A stretch of 64,000 bases of DNA from Clostridium sp. 26_21 (GTDB taxonomy: Bacteria > Bacillota > Clostridia > TANB77 > CAG-508), in contig MNRO01000018.1 in assembly GCA_001915995.1 (NCBI GenBank), forward strand, positions 96,609 through 160,608. Reading direction: 5' to 3'. Positions 42,535-52,105 of the stretch are shown here, one piece after another. The translations under genes and the position numbers were made by a program. The notes beneath the pieces are model-generated. The model saw only the letters and a program-made list of their open reading frames with translations, was not told the origin of the DNA and searched no databases. Every line of letters starts with the position of its first letter. Position 1 is the first letter of the stretch.

Positions 42535-43659
42535 TTGAAAAATAATGATATGAAAAAAATAGTAAAAAGTACATTTTGGAGTTTTATAGTCCAATGTATG
42601 ATTAGTTTAACTATAATGGGAATAATTATGATAATTTTAGCAGAAAGCAGAGCAATATTTGACTTTCAGTGGTTATACAATATTTTTCCACATTTATATG
42701 ATTTACTTGATAATATATATGAATTAGTTTTTGAAAGAGCATATTTTATATTTATTATATTTGGAACTACATTAATAATAGTTTTAAGCTTATTATATAA
42801 ATTATTAAATAAAATATTTTCTTATGTGTTTGCAGTTTCAGAATCAGCAGATAAATTATTTGACAAAAATGTAGAGTATATAAATTTACCGCCAGAAATG
42901 GTAGAAGTAGAGAAAAAATTAAATCGTTTTAAAACAGAAGCAATAAAAAATGAAAGACTTGCAAGAGAAAATGAACAGAAAAAAGATGAGTTAATTGTAT
43001 ATCTTGCACATGACATAAAAACACCATTAACAGCTATGATAGGATATTTATCATTGTTAAGTGAAATAAAAGATATGCCACAAGAGCAAAGAAATAGATA
43101 TATTGACATTGCACTTGATAAATCATATAGATTAGAAGATTTGATTAATGAATTATTTGATGTAGCTAGATTTAATTCAGAAAAAATTGTTTTAGAAAAA
43201 GAAGAAATAAACTTGAATTTAATGTTAGAACAAATTGCAGATGATTTTTATCCTACATTAAAAGAAATGAATAAAAAAATTAACTTTACTTCCGATGAAA
43301 AAACAATTTTATATGCAGATCCTGATAAATTAAGTAGAGTATTTAATAACTTAATAAAAAATGCAGTAAATTATAGTAAAGAAAACACTGATATAGATAT
43401 AAGTATATTAAATAAAGAAAATCAAGCGACTGTAAAGATTACAAATAAAGGAAAACAAATTCCAAAAGAAAAGTTAGATAAAATATTTGAAAAATTCTAT
43501 AGATTAGATTCTTCGAGAACAAGTAAAACAGGAGGTAGTGGGCTAGGCCTTGCTATTGCTAAAGAAATAGTAGAACTTCATGGAGGAAGAATTTATGCAG
43601 AAAGTGATATGAAAGAAACAACTTTTAGTGTTATATTACCAATAATAAAACAAGCTTAA
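42535..43659 (+). CDS. vanS: VanS-type sensor histidine kinase
   Basis: 374 residues: two membrane helices (about 15-37 and 70-90) around a short extracytoplasmic loop, then HisKA with phospho-His159 in YLAHDIKTPL and HATPase_c ending GGSGLGLAIAKEIV. Senses glycopeptide or lipid II damage by family precedent. Starts with TTG 42535, 11 nt after AAAAGGAG; an ATG at 42550 is the alternative. A short ORF (42528-42545) overlaps the start. Confidence 0.88.
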   Translation: MKNNDMKKIVKSTFWSFIVQCMISLTIMGIIMIILAESRAIFDFQWLYNIFPHLYDLLDNIYELVFERAYFIFIIFGTTLIIVLSLLYKLLNKIFSYVFAVSESADKLFDKNVEYINLPPEMVEVEKKLNRFKTEAIKNERLARENEQKKDELIVYLAHDIKTPLTAMIGYLSLLSEIKDMPQEQRNRYIDIALDKSYRLEDLINELFDVARFNSEKIVLEKEEINLNLMLEQIADDFYPTLKEMNKKINFTSDEKTILYADPDKLSRVFNNLIKNAVNYSKENTDIDISILNKENQATVKITNKGKQIPKEKLDKIFEKFYRLDSSRTSKTGGSGLGLAIAKEIVELHGGRIYAESDMKETTFSVILPIIKQA

Positions 43660-43678
43660 GAAAGTTTTAAGCTTTTCA

Positions 43679-43720
43679 TAAGAAGAAATTAAAGAAAAAT
43701 CATTGATAAGTTAGTACAAT
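43679..43720 (+). promoter_or_regulatory. VanR-like box and -10 of the vanW-G-XY-T operon
   Basis: TAAGAAGAAATTAA (43679-43692), then TACAAT (43715-43720). Preceded by a weak AAGCTTAA/TTAAGCTT hairpin at the vanS stop. Confidence 0.65.
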
Positions 43721-43802
43721 ATATTTGTATTGATTTACAATGATTTTTTTATTGCAAAATCTCAAAAATATATGCAAGAATCATAAAGAAGAGAGGAATA
43801 GT

Positions 43803-44621
43803 ATGAAAAGAAAAAGATTAACACAAATATTTCCGTTTCTTTTACCAATCAGAGTATGGCAAAGAAAACTATTTTACAATATTGGAATGAAATTTGACAA
43901 AAACACATATTCAAATAAATTTGGAGATTTATTAAAATATGAAATTTGTAATACAAAAACATCAATGATTAATAAAAACAGTGGACAAGACATAATCTAT
44001 CAAAAAAACAAAGTTGATAACCTAAAAATTGCAAGTAAAACGATGAATCATATATTAATATACCCAGGAGAAATATTTTCATTTTGCTATCTTATAAAAA
44101 ATGCTAAAAAGTACGGAAAATATAAAGATGGGCTTATATTGATAGACGGAAAAATAGTCGCCAAAAAAGGAGGTGGATTATGTCACTTAAGTAATATGTT
44201 ACATTATTTATTTTTAATAAGTCCTCTTACTGTAATAGAAAGACATGGACATAAAATAAAATCATTTCCAGATCCAGATAAAACAGCAATACAAGGAATA
44301 GATTCAACAATAAGCAGTGGATGGTTAGACTTAAAAGTAAAAAATGAAACAAACAATATTTACCAAATTGATATATATTTTGATGAAGAATATATGTATG
44401 GAAAAATATTATCAAATAAGAAAAGTGATGTTGCTTATGTAATATCAAATGAAAATTTAAGATATGTAAGACAAAATAATAAGATATATGAAATTGTAGA
44501 TATTGTAAGAGCAGAAATTGATAAAAACACAAATATGCAAATAAAAAAAGAAAAATTATATAGTGAAAAAGTAGAAATTACTTATGAACTTTCAAAAGAT
44601 ATAAAAATAGAAGAGAGGTAA
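43803..44621 (+). CDS. vanW: VanW-family protein
   Basis: 272 residues. The VanW core GGGLCHLSNMLHYL and the HGH block are clear. VanW accompanies vanB and vanG clusters; its role is undetermined. ATG 43803 has GAGAGGA upstream, and longer in-frame starts lack a Shine-Dalgarno. First gene of the effector operon, 5 bp before vanG. Confidence 0.9.
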   Translation: MKRKRLTQIFPFLLPIRVWQRKLFYNIGMKFDKNTYSNKFGDLLKYEICNTKTSMINKNSGQDIIYQKNKVDNLKIASKTMNHILIYPGEIFSFCYLIKNAKKYGKYKDGLILIDGKIVAKKGGGLCHLSNMLHYLFLISPLTVIERHGHKIKSFPDPDKTAIQGIDSTISSGWLDLKVKNETNNIYQIDIYFDEEYMYGKILSNKKSDVAYVISNENLRYVRQNNKIYEIVDIVRAEIDKNTNMQIKKEKLYSEKVEITYELSKDIKIEER

Positions 44622-44626
44622 TAGTT

Positions 44627-45664
44627 ATGAAAACAAAAGTAGGAATAATATTTGGAGGATGTTCAAGTGAATATGATGTATCGCTTGTATCTGTTACATC
44701 AGTAATAAAAAATATTAATAAAGAGAAATATGATGTAGTTTTAATAGGTATAACAAAACAAGGAGATTTTTATTTATATCAAGGAGATATAGAAAAAATA
44801 GAGAAAAACGAATGGAAAGATGATAAGTCTTGTAAAAAAATCACGATATCTACAAATAGAAGTGATCATGGAATAATTATATTAGATACTAATGAAATTA
44901 TAAAATTAGATATAGTTTTTCCAGTTTTACACGGACAAAATGGAGAAGACGGAAGATTACAAGGATTACTTGAATTAGCAGGAATAAAATATGTTGGATG
45001 TGATATGACATCATCAGCAATATGTATGGATAAATATTTAGCTCATGAGCTAGTAGCAACAAATGGGATTCTTACACCAATATCTTATTTATTTGAAAAT
45101 GATAGTTATGATGATATAAGAAATAAAATAAAAAATTTACATTATCCATTATTTGTAAAGCCTTTAAAAGCAGGTTCATCATTTGGAATTACAAAAATTA
45201 AAAGTGAAGATAATTTAAAAGAGGCATTAGAAGAAGCTTATAAATATGACAATAAAGTAATTATTGAAGAAAATATTGATGGATTTGAAGTTGGTTGTGC
45301 AATATTGGGAAATCATGATTTAGTTGTAGGAGAAGTTGATGAAATTGAATTACAAGATGGATTTTTCGATTATTTTGAAAAATATAACTTAAAAACAAGT
45401 AGAATAATATTACCAGCAAGATTAAGTGAAGAAGAAAGAGAAAAAATAAAGAAAACAGCACTTGAAATTTATAAAATATTAGGTTGTACTGGATTTGCTA
45501 GAGTAGATATGTTCTATACAAAAGATAAAAAAATTGTTTTTAATGAAGTAAATACAATACCAGGTTGTACATCACATTCGAGATATCCAAGTATGTTAAA
45601 TAAAATAGGAATATCATTTCCAAAAGTAATAGATAAACTTATAAAGTTAGGATTAGAAAGATGA
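44627..45664 (+). CDS. vanG: D-alanine--D-serine ligase, VanG type
   Basis: 345-residue ATP-grasp ligase. N-terminal GGCSSEYDVSL, omega loop FFDYFEKYNLKTS and the terminal NEVNTIPGCTSHSRYP resemble VanG closely. The Arg in SHSRYP, at the position occupied by Met or Leu in D-Ala-D-Ala ligases, supports D-Ser as second substrate. Makes D-Ala-D-Ser ends that glycopeptides bind poorly. Overlaps vanXY by 4 bp. Confidence 0.9.
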   Translation: MKTKVGIIFGGCSSEYDVSLVSVTSVIKNINKEKYDVVLIGITKQGDFYLYQGDIEKIEKNEWKDDKSCKKITISTNRSDHGIIILDTNEIIKLDIVFPVLHGQNGEDGRLQGLLELAGIKYVGCDMTSSAICMDKYLAHELVATNGILTPISYLFENDSYDDIRNKIKNLHYPLFVKPLKAGSSFGITKIKSEDNLKEALEEAYKYDNKVIIEENIDGFEVGCAILGNHDLVVGEVDEIELQDGFFDYFEKYNLKTSRIILPARLSEEEREKIKKTALEIYKILGCTGFARVDMFYTKDKKIVFNEVNTIPGCTSHSRYPSMLNKIGISFPKVIDKLIKLGLER

Positions 45665-46395
45665 AAAAAGTAAAATTAAATGATGAAAATATACATAAAG
45701 GATATCTTATTTTAATAAATCCAGATAATTTATTAAAAACAAATGAAATTAAATTAATATCATATAGTGAAAAATATAAAAATATAGAATTAGACCAAGT
45801 AGCAAATAGTCAACTGCAAAAAGCATTAAAAAGTATAAATGCAAATGATGAAATAGTTCCAATAAGTGGAGTTAGAACTTTTGAAGAACAGAAAAGATTA
45901 TATACAGATTCAATAATAGAAAATGGTGAAGAATATACAAAAAAATTTGTAGCATTACCAAATGCAAGTGAACATCAAACAGGACTTGCAATCGATTTAG
46001 CATTAAATAAACCTAATATAGATTTTATATGCCCAAGTTTTCCATATAATGGTATATGCCAAGAGTTTAGAAAAATAGCACCAAATTTTGGTTTTATTGA
46101 AAGATACAAAGATGAAAAAAAGAACATTACAAAAATAGCTAAAGAAGAATGGCATTTTAGATTTGTAGGTTATCCTCATTCAAAAATTATAACAAATAAA
46201 GATTTATGTTTAGAAGAATATATTGAATATTTAAAAGAATATAAATATCCAAAATTTTTAAATAGCTATGGATATAAGATTTCTTATATTCCGTACGAAA
46301 ATCAGAACGAAACAATTATATTACAAGAAAATCAAATGATTTCTGGAAATAATGTAGATGGATTTATTTTATCAGAAAGAGTGAGTGATGAATAA
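45661..46395 (+). CDS. vanXY: D,D-peptidase/D,D-carboxypeptidase, VanXY/VanY family
   Basis: 244-residue M15B metallopeptidase. Zinc and catalytic motifs: SEHQTGLAID (His, Asp) and EEWHFRFVG (Glu-x2-His). ISGVRTFEEQ is the substrate Arg block. No signal peptide or N-terminal membrane helix, which fits cytoplasmic VanXY rather than membrane VanY. Removes D-Ala-D-Ala precursors so VanG products are used. Translationally coupled to vanG. Confidence 0.87.
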   Translation: MKKVKLNDENIHKGYLILINPDNLLKTNEIKLISYSEKYKNIELDQVANSQLQKALKSINANDEIVPISGVRTFEEQKRLYTDSIIENGEEYTKKFVALPNASEHQTGLAIDLALNKPNIDFICPSFPYNGICQEFRKIAPNFGFIERYKDEKKNITKIAKEEWHFRFVGYPHSKIITNKDLCLEEYIEYLKEYKYPKFLNSYGYKISYIPYENQNETIILQENQMISGNNVDGFILSERVSDE

Positions 46396-48505
46396 AAAAA
46401 TTAATATAGATGTAGCAAGATTTGTTGTTAGTTTTTTAGTAATTGCAATACATATTTCGCCATTTATCAATATAAATCAAGAATTCAATTTCTTTTTTAC
46501 AAGAATATTAGGAAGAATTGCAGTACCATTATTTTTTATGATAACAGGTTATTTTGTAATAGATGGATGTTTAAAAGATAAGAACAAATTAAAAAAATAT
46601 ACAATTAAAATATTAAAGATATATTTATTTTGTATAATACTTTATTTACCAATAAATATTTATATGGGAAAATTCAATAATATAAGTATTTTTTCTATTA
46701 TAAAAGACATTTTGATTAATGGAACATTATATCATTTATGGTATTTCCCAGCACTTATATTAGGAATATGGATTACATATTATTTTATAAAAAAATTAGG
46801 AAATAGAAAAACATTTATAACAGTAATAGTTTTATATATTATAGGATTATTAGGTGATAGTTATTATGGACTAACGCGAAATGTGTGTGTTTTAAGTTAT
46901 ATATATGATTTTATCTTTAAAATAAGTGATTATACAAGAAATGGATTATTTTATGCTCCAATTTTCTTATATTTAGGATATTTTATAAAAATAAAAAGAG
47001 TAAATAACAAAAAATCATTTTTGTATAGTGTCCTATTCTTTATAGGAATGACAATAGAGGCAACGATTCTTCATAAATTTAATCTACAAAAACATGATAG
47101 TATGTATATTTTGCTAATTCCAACGATGTATGTTTTGTTTGATTATTTGATAAATATAAGTAATACACAAAATTTAAAATTAAGAAATGTATCAACTATA
47201 ATTTATATTTTTCATCCATTATTTATTGTTGGAATAAGATTTATTTCAGGAATATGTAAAGTTGAAAAATACATTGTTGACAATAATTTTATATTTTATT
47301 TAGTCGTAGCAGTAGTAACAACAATATTTGCATTTTTAATAGAAAAAATTAAGGAAGTAATAAAAATGAATAAAGAAAATAGTTTATTAACAGATAGAGC
47401 TTGGGTTGAGGTTAATTTGGAAAATTTAGAACATAATATAAATGAAATAAAAAAAGTAATACAACCTAAAACAAAAATCATGGCAGTAGTAAAAGCTAAT
47501 GCTTATGGGCATGGGAGTATTTTAATTGCAGAAAAATTATCTGAAATTGGAATTAACGATTTTGCTGTTGCAACTTTAGATGAAGCAATTGAATTGCGAA
47601 AACATAATATTAAAGGAAATATTTTGATATTAGGATATACTAATTTTGAAGATTTAAAATATGTAATACAATATGATTTGATTCAAACAATAGTTGATTA
47701 TAATTATTCTGAAAAAATCAAAGAGTTAAAATTAAGTCAAAAATTAAATTGTCATATTAAAATAAACACAGGAATGAATCGTATTGGAGAAAGATATGAT
47801 AATATGGACAGATTAATAAAAATTTATGAAAATCCAAGGCTTAATATTTTAGGAACATTTAGCCATTTATGTGTTGCTGATTCTGATAAAAAAGAAGATA
47901 TAGAATTTACAGAGAAACAAATAGAAAACTTTAATAAATGTATAAAACAATTAAAAGAAAATGGACAAGATGTTGGAAAAGTACATTTACAAAGCAGTTA
48001 TGGTGCTATAAATTATAATACAGAAACTTATGATTATGTAAGAATAGGAATAATCATGTATGGTGTTAATAGTGATAATACAGCATATCAAAAAAATAAA
48101 TTAGATTTAAAGCCTGTTTTATCATTAAAAGCAAGAGTAACAAGTGTAAAAGAAATTAATAAAGATGATAGTGTAAGTTATGGTAGAACATATATAGCAG
48201 ATAGTAATAGAAAAATTGCTTCAATATCTATTGGATATGCAGATGGATTTCCTAGATGTTTATCTAATAAAAATATGTTAGTAAAAGTAAATGGAAATTA
48301 TTCGAAAGTAATTGGTAGAATTTGTATGGATCAATGTGTTATTGATGTAACAGATGTTAAAGAAATTAAAACTGGAGATGTAGTTTATATAATTGATTGT
48401 GATGATATTAATTTATCTTCAGAAAAGTTTGCAATGAATGCAGATACAATTACAAATGAATTTTTGAGTAGATTAGGTAATAGATTGCCAAGAATAAGAA
48501 GTTAG
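46388..48505 (+). CDS. vanT: membrane-bound serine racemase VanT
   Basis: 705 residues, two parts: residues 1-330 are an acyltransferase-3-like membrane domain with about ten helices (possibly L-Ser uptake); 340-705 are an alanine-racemase fold. PLP Lys369 in VVKANAYGHG, catalytic Tyr in SYGRTY, and GNRLPR at the end. There Asn698 replaces the Tyr of alanine racemases, a change known from VanT that favours serine. Supplies D-Ser to VanG. ATG 46388 chosen (GTG 46385 adjacent); overlaps vanXY by 8 bp. Confidence 0.9.
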   Translation: MNKKINIDVARFVVSFLVIAIHISPFININQEFNFFFTRILGRIAVPLFFMITGYFVIDGCLKDKNKLKKYTIKILKIYLFCIILYLPINIYMGKFNNISIFSIIKDILINGTLYHLWYFPALILGIWITYYFIKKLGNRKTFITVIVLYIIGLLGDSYYGLTRNVCVLSYIYDFIFKISDYTRNGLFYAPIFLYLGYFIKIKRVNNKKSFLYSVLFFIGMTIEATILHKFNLQKHDSMYILLIPTMYVLFDYLINISNTQNLKLRNVSTIIYIFHPLFIVGIRFISGICKVEKYIVDNNFIFYLVVAVVTTIFAFLIEKIKEVIKMNKENSLLTDRAWVEVNLENLEHNINEIKKVIQPKTKIMAVVKANAYGHGSILIAEKLSEIGINDFAVATLDEAIELRKHNIKGNILILGYTNFEDLKYVIQYDLIQTIVDYNYSEKIKELKLSQKLNCHIKINTGMNRIGERYDNMDRLIKIYENPRLNILGTFSHLCVADSDKKEDIEFTEKQIENFNKCIKQLKENGQDVGKVHLQSSYGAINYNTETYDYVRIGIIMYGVNSDNTAYQKNKLDLKPVLSLKARVTSVKEINKDDSVSYGRTYIADSNRKIASISIGYADGFPRCLSNKNMLVKVNGNYSKVIGRICMDQCVIDVTDVKEIKTGDVVYIIDCDDINLSSEKFAMNADTITNEFLSRLGNRLPRIRS

Positions 48506-48554
48506 AAAAATCCCCAATAGATATATTATTAAATATGTCTATTGGGGATTTTTG
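48506..48554. terminator. strong bidirectional terminator after vanT
   Basis: 22-bp stem (one G-T wobble; arms start AAAAATCCCCAATAGA) with a 4-nt loop and T runs both ways. Ends vanT and the convergent DUF1385 gene. Confidence 0.92.
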
Positions 48555-48561
48555 AGATAAA

Positions 48562-49227
48562 TTATGATATTTTTTGTTTTGTTTTTAAATAATCTTTTCC
48601 GCCAATAAATGCAACTTCTACTTCTGAATAGCTAGGTTCTACGACTACAAACTTTTGAAGAAAATCACATTTATTATTTGCCCACAAATATAATGTGATA
48701 AAAATACTAAAGGCAATCCATAAGATTTTTAAAATCAATGTAGGAATATATAAAATTCCACATATACATAAAGTTAATAAAGTCATAATAACTACTAATA
48801 TTGTAGAACCACACCGATAAGAATATGAACTCATTTTCATTACATCTTCACATGTTTCTGGTTCTTTTTTGTATTTATCAATATAATTTAAAAATTTGTG
48901 TTCTGCTGCATGATATTTATAACATTGTACATTTTTATCATTTCGAGAATTAAAAAAGAAAAAACATATAACACTACTCCAAAATAAAGCAATTATTAGT
49001 AAGATTTGAACTTTGAAATCTTGAAAAGTATTTAAAATAAGATTTGATATGATTGTTAATAGCAAACAAATAATAGTCTTAACAAATTTATTAGAGTATT
49101 TAAGACGTGGAGATTTACTTTTTTCAATTTTTACTTTATCATCTTTGCGTGTAGCAATTATGATTATATCTTTTCCATAAAATTCTATACCATCATTAAA
49201 AGACCGTGCTTCAGAAAAATCCATCAT
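48562..49227 (-). CDS. DUF1385-like membrane protein
   Basis: 221 residues. YHAAEHKFLNYID and the later YRCGST match the YHGAEHK and RCGT signatures of DUF1385 (YqhQ) proteins. Two pairs of hydrophobic segments (about 50-90 and 145-185). Function unknown. Start 49227 has AAAGGGG 8 nt upstream; a TTG at 49245 overlaps that Shine-Dalgarno. Convergent with vanT. Confidence 0.72.
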   Translation of the reverse strand: MMDFSEARSFNDGIEFYGKDIIIIATRKDDKVKIEKSKSPRLKYSNKFVKTIICLLLTIISNLILNTFQDFKVQILLIIALFWSSVICFFFFNSRNDKNVQCYKYHAAEHKFLNYIDKYKKEPETCEDVMKMSSYSYRCGSTILVVIMTLLTLCICGILYIPTLILKILWIAFSIFITLYLWANNKCDFLQKFVVVEPSYSEVEVAFIGGKDYLKTKQKIS

Positions 49228-49394
49228 AATTTTGTCCCCTTTCAAATTTGAAATTATTTATTGAAAATTTTGCATAAAATCAATTATATAATAATGTTGT
49301 ATTATTGTCAATGACATGAGTTTTAAGAAAAATAGTGTTGATAAGTAGTTGTTTTTATGATATATAATAAGAAGAAATTAACTAGGAGGAAAGA

Positions 49395-49829
49395 ATGAAT
49401 AATAAATATGAATTTTTTATTGCTGGACGAGCCAGAAATAAAGAAAATATTTTGAAAATATGTGATTTATTTGATAAATACAATATTTCTTATTATTGTT
49501 TTTTGAAAAATGAAGAAGATTGGGGATATGGTAATTCAAATCAAACTCCAGAAGAAAAACAAAGAGAGTTTGAGTCTCTTGGCTTAAAAAGTGAAGTTGT
49601 GCTTAATTTATTTAATCAGGATTTAGATGGAGAAAAAAATTCAAAAAATTTGTTATTAGTATTGCCAGCAGGCAAAGCAGCACATATTGAGGCTGGGATT
49701 GCATATGGCTTAGGTAAAAAATGTTATGCTATAGGAGAATATGAAGCGACAGATACTTTATATAATATTTTTGAATCAATATTTGAAAATGAAAATGATT
49801 TAGAGAAATTTCTTAGATTATATAAATAA
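49395..49829 (+). CDS. nucleoside 2-deoxyribosyltransferase-like protein
   Basis: 144 residues. VLPAGKAAHIEAGIAYGLGKKCYAIGE is the segment typical of this family, and the Glu of HIEAG is the likely nucleophile. The substrate is uncertain; some relatives are annotated only by fold. AGGAGG Shine-Dalgarno. TAAGAAGAAATTAA lies directly before that Shine-Dalgarno, not at a promoter distance. Confidence 0.78.
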   Translation: MNNKYEFFIAGRARNKENILKICDLFDKYNISYYCFLKNEEDWGYGNSNQTPEEKQREFESLGLKSEVVLNLFNQDLDGEKNSKNLLLVLPAGKAAHIEAGIAYGLGKKCYAIGEYEATDTLYNIFESIFENENDLEKFLRLYK

Positions 49830-49873
49830 TAGAAATATCAAGAAACATAAAAAATGATTGGTTGAGGTGTAAA

Positions 49874-50632
49874 ATGTATAATAAAGAGGAAATATTACGA
49901 AAAGTAGATATTTTATATAATATGTGGAAGAAAGGGAGCCTTGGTGGCGAAGTCATGCCAGAAGATGCAAATCCACATTTAGAGAAATCTTCGCTGGAAA
50001 ATTATCTTTATTTTACTTTACCTATGGCATTGAACTATCAAAGAAATTCATATAAATTATGGGAAAGTGCATTAAATACATATAATGATGAGGAAACTAA
50101 CTTTGTATTTAATCCTAAAATATGTTTAGAAAAGACTTTTGAAGATGTACAATATGCACTTGTAAAATATAAAATAGCATTACAAAAACAAAAGCAAACT
50201 GAAATATGGTTATCTCTATGTAAAACGTTTGTAGAATTATATGATGGAGATATTAGAAAGTTATTTGATTCATTAGATAATGATGTTAATAAGATAAAGA
50301 ACTTTATTCAAAAGGAAAATAAAAAGAAATTTCCATATTTATCTGGAACAAAAATATGTAACTATTGGCTATATGTTATATATCAATATACAGATAGAAA
50401 ATACAAAAACATTAATCAGTTAACAGTTGCACCTGATACACATGTTATTCAGGCAACACATAAATTAGGACTAATAACTGATGAAGAATTAAATAGAAGT
50501 GATGTACAGCTGATAGTTGTTGAGAGATGGAATGAATTATTTAAAGGGACTAAGTATAACCCTATTGATATACATACTCCACTATGGTTATGGAGTAGGA
50601 ATGGTTTTAAAGAGGTGATCAATGTTGAATAA
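49874..50632 (+). CDS. hypothetical protein, possible HhH-GPD-superfamily DNA glycosylase
   Basis: 252 residues. FPYLSGTKICNYWLYVI looks like a helix-hairpin-helix, and the following VAPDTHVIQATHKLGLI carries an Asp-x-His-Val arrangement like the catalytic region of HhH-GPD glycosylases. The match is by eye and distant. ATG 49874 has GAGGTG upstream. Soluble. Confidence 0.55.
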   Translation: MYNKEEILRKVDILYNMWKKGSLGGEVMPEDANPHLEKSSLENYLYFTLPMALNYQRNSYKLWESALNTYNDEETNFVFNPKICLEKTFEDVQYALVKYKIALQKQKQTEIWLSLCKTFVELYDGDIRKLFDSLDNDVNKIKNFIQKENKKKFPYLSGTKICNYWLYVIYQYTDRKYKNINQLTVAPDTHVIQATHKLGLITDEELNRSDVQLIVVERWNELFKGTKYNPIDIHTPLWLWSRNGFKEVINVE

Positions 50633-50654
50633 TATAGAAAATTTAATAGAGTAT

Positions 50655-50690
50655 AGTAATTAGTCAGAAAAATAGAATATTGTGGAGATG
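50655..50690. repeat. degenerate intergenic repeat, copy A
   Basis: Reads GTAATTAGTCAGAAAAATAG … GTGGAGATG; resembles copies at 60591, 61297 and 62550. Lies just before the next start codon. Confidence 0.4.
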
Positions 50691-50697
50691 AATAAAG

Positions 50698-51378
50698 ATG
50701 AGAAAAATAACAAAAAAACAAATGCTTATATTTATTATAGTAAGTATAGTATTACTAGGAATAGGTTTTATAGGTGGATTTTACACAAAAATATTAATTG
50801 ATGAAGATCAACTAATAAAAGAAAAAGAGAAACAAACAAGTCTATCAGCATTAATATCAGAAAGCGAAATAACTAAATTAAGAGAAAAGATTGAAAAAGA
50901 CGAGGCAGATTATGGAGATAATTATCAAGAATTTAAAACATATAATCCTTATGTATATAAAAAAGAACCAGATAGAATTTATTTTAAATCTTCAAAAATA
51001 GGTGCTTTTTATGTATTTGAAAAAGAAGATAAAAATTATGAGCATTTATTAGAAGTTATAGAGGATAGAATGCACTATTCAGTAATAGATGATTTTAATT
51101 TGAATTGTTTTGCCCCTGACTCAATTAATACAATGATGACATCAGGAGAAAATTATATTATTTTTGATTATGATAATGGAACTTTATCAGAATTTGACGA
51201 AAATTACAACAAAGATATTATTTTTAAATTTCTAGAAAATACAAGATTATACAGACTGATTACTTATTTGTCATACTACAAAGAACCTATTTTAAAAAGT
51301 GATTTACCAAAAAAAGAATTTGCTAATAATACTAGTATGAGTGGTTATCTATATATGACATATATAGATGGAAATTAA
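50698..51378 (+). CDS. membrane-anchored hypothetical protein, 226 aa
   Basis: Not recognised. One N-terminal membrane helix (about 8-32), then a charged helical stalk (40-70) and an extracytoplasmic domain rich in Tyr, Asp and Asn. No lipobox cysteine, no enzyme motif. A GGAGATG-type Shine-Dalgarno lies in the repeat-like leader. Confidence 0.72.
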   Translation: MRKITKKQMLIFIIVSIVLLGIGFIGGFYTKILIDEDQLIKEKEKQTSLSALISESEITKLREKIEKDEADYGDNYQEFKTYNPYVYKKEPDRIYFKSSKIGAFYVFEKEDKNYEHLLEVIEDRMHYSVIDDFNLNCFAPDSINTMMTSGENYIIFDYDNGTLSEFDENYNKDIIFKFLENTRLYRLITYLSYYKEPILKSDLPKKEFANNTSMSGYLYMTYIDGN

Positions 51379-51483
51379 GGTTTAGTATAGAGCAAATCAT
51401 AGCAACAACTTACAATTTTGTATGTATATAATTATTTGCTTTATGGTATAAAACAACAGATAGTAATTGATGGAGGTATAAAT

Positions 51484-52065
51484 ATGAAAATAAAACAACA
51501 AAATCAAATAAAAACATTTTTGATAGAAGAATTCGGAGTAGATAATGGTAATACATTATTTGCAAAGCAAGAGAAAATACTTGATGAAATTATAAAAAAT
51601 ACAAAAAACAAATCAAAAAATCAAATGGAAACACTTATTCAAACAATACTTCCTCGAATAGCATTATATAAAGCTTTGGAAGAAGGATTTGATGAAGAAA
51701 AAGTATATCAACATATGCAAAAATACATGATTAATATAGTTGCAAAACAAAAGCATTTGTCTATGGAAAAAATGGAAAAAGTGCCATGTTTTTATTTTCT
51801 TTATAGTAATATATTTCTTAGAGTTGTGCGTAAAACAGACTTGTGGGAAAGTACTCAAAAGCATGATAAGAAGTCCTTTGATGTAACAATGAAGAAATGT
51901 CTTTGGCATACTGCTTGTGTAGAAAATGATTGTGCAGAATTATGCCATCTTTTCTGTGATGTTGATAATGTGACATATGGTGAGTTGAAAAAAATAGGTT
52001 TTAAGAGAACAAAAACATTAGGCTATGATGGAGATTGTTGTGATTTCCATTTTTATAAAAAATAG
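51484..52065 (+). CDS. L-2-amino-thiazoline-4-carboxylic acid hydrolase family protein
   Basis: 193 residues. The C-terminal part (CLWHTACVENDC … ELCHLFCDVDNVTYGEL … GDCCDFHF) matches the ATC hydrolase family, cysteine-rich with a DxDxxxYG-like block. Family members open the thiazoline ring in cysteine synthesis from ATC, but most are uncharacterised. ATG 51484 follows GGAGGT; an upstream ATG at 51418 lacks a Shine-Dalgarno. Confidence 0.82.
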   Translation: MKIKQQNQIKTFLIEEFGVDNGNTLFAKQEKILDEIIKNTKNKSKNQMETLIQTILPRIALYKALEEGFDEEKVYQHMQKYMINIVAKQKHLSMEKMEKVPCFYFLYSNIFLRVVRKTDLWESTQKHDKKSFDVTMKKCLWHTACVENDCAELCHLFCDVDNVTYGELKKIGFKRTKTLGYDGDCCDFHFYKK

Positions 52066-52105
52066 TAAAATTTGTGATAAATATTATTCAAAAAGGAGAT
52101 TGGAT

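Noticed and set aside
49368..49381. Fourth TAAGAAGAAATTAA as a VanR box
   Set aside because: It sits between promoter and Shine-Dalgarno of the 49395 gene, with no -10 at the 36-bp distance seen at the other three; could be an operator but is just as likely chance.
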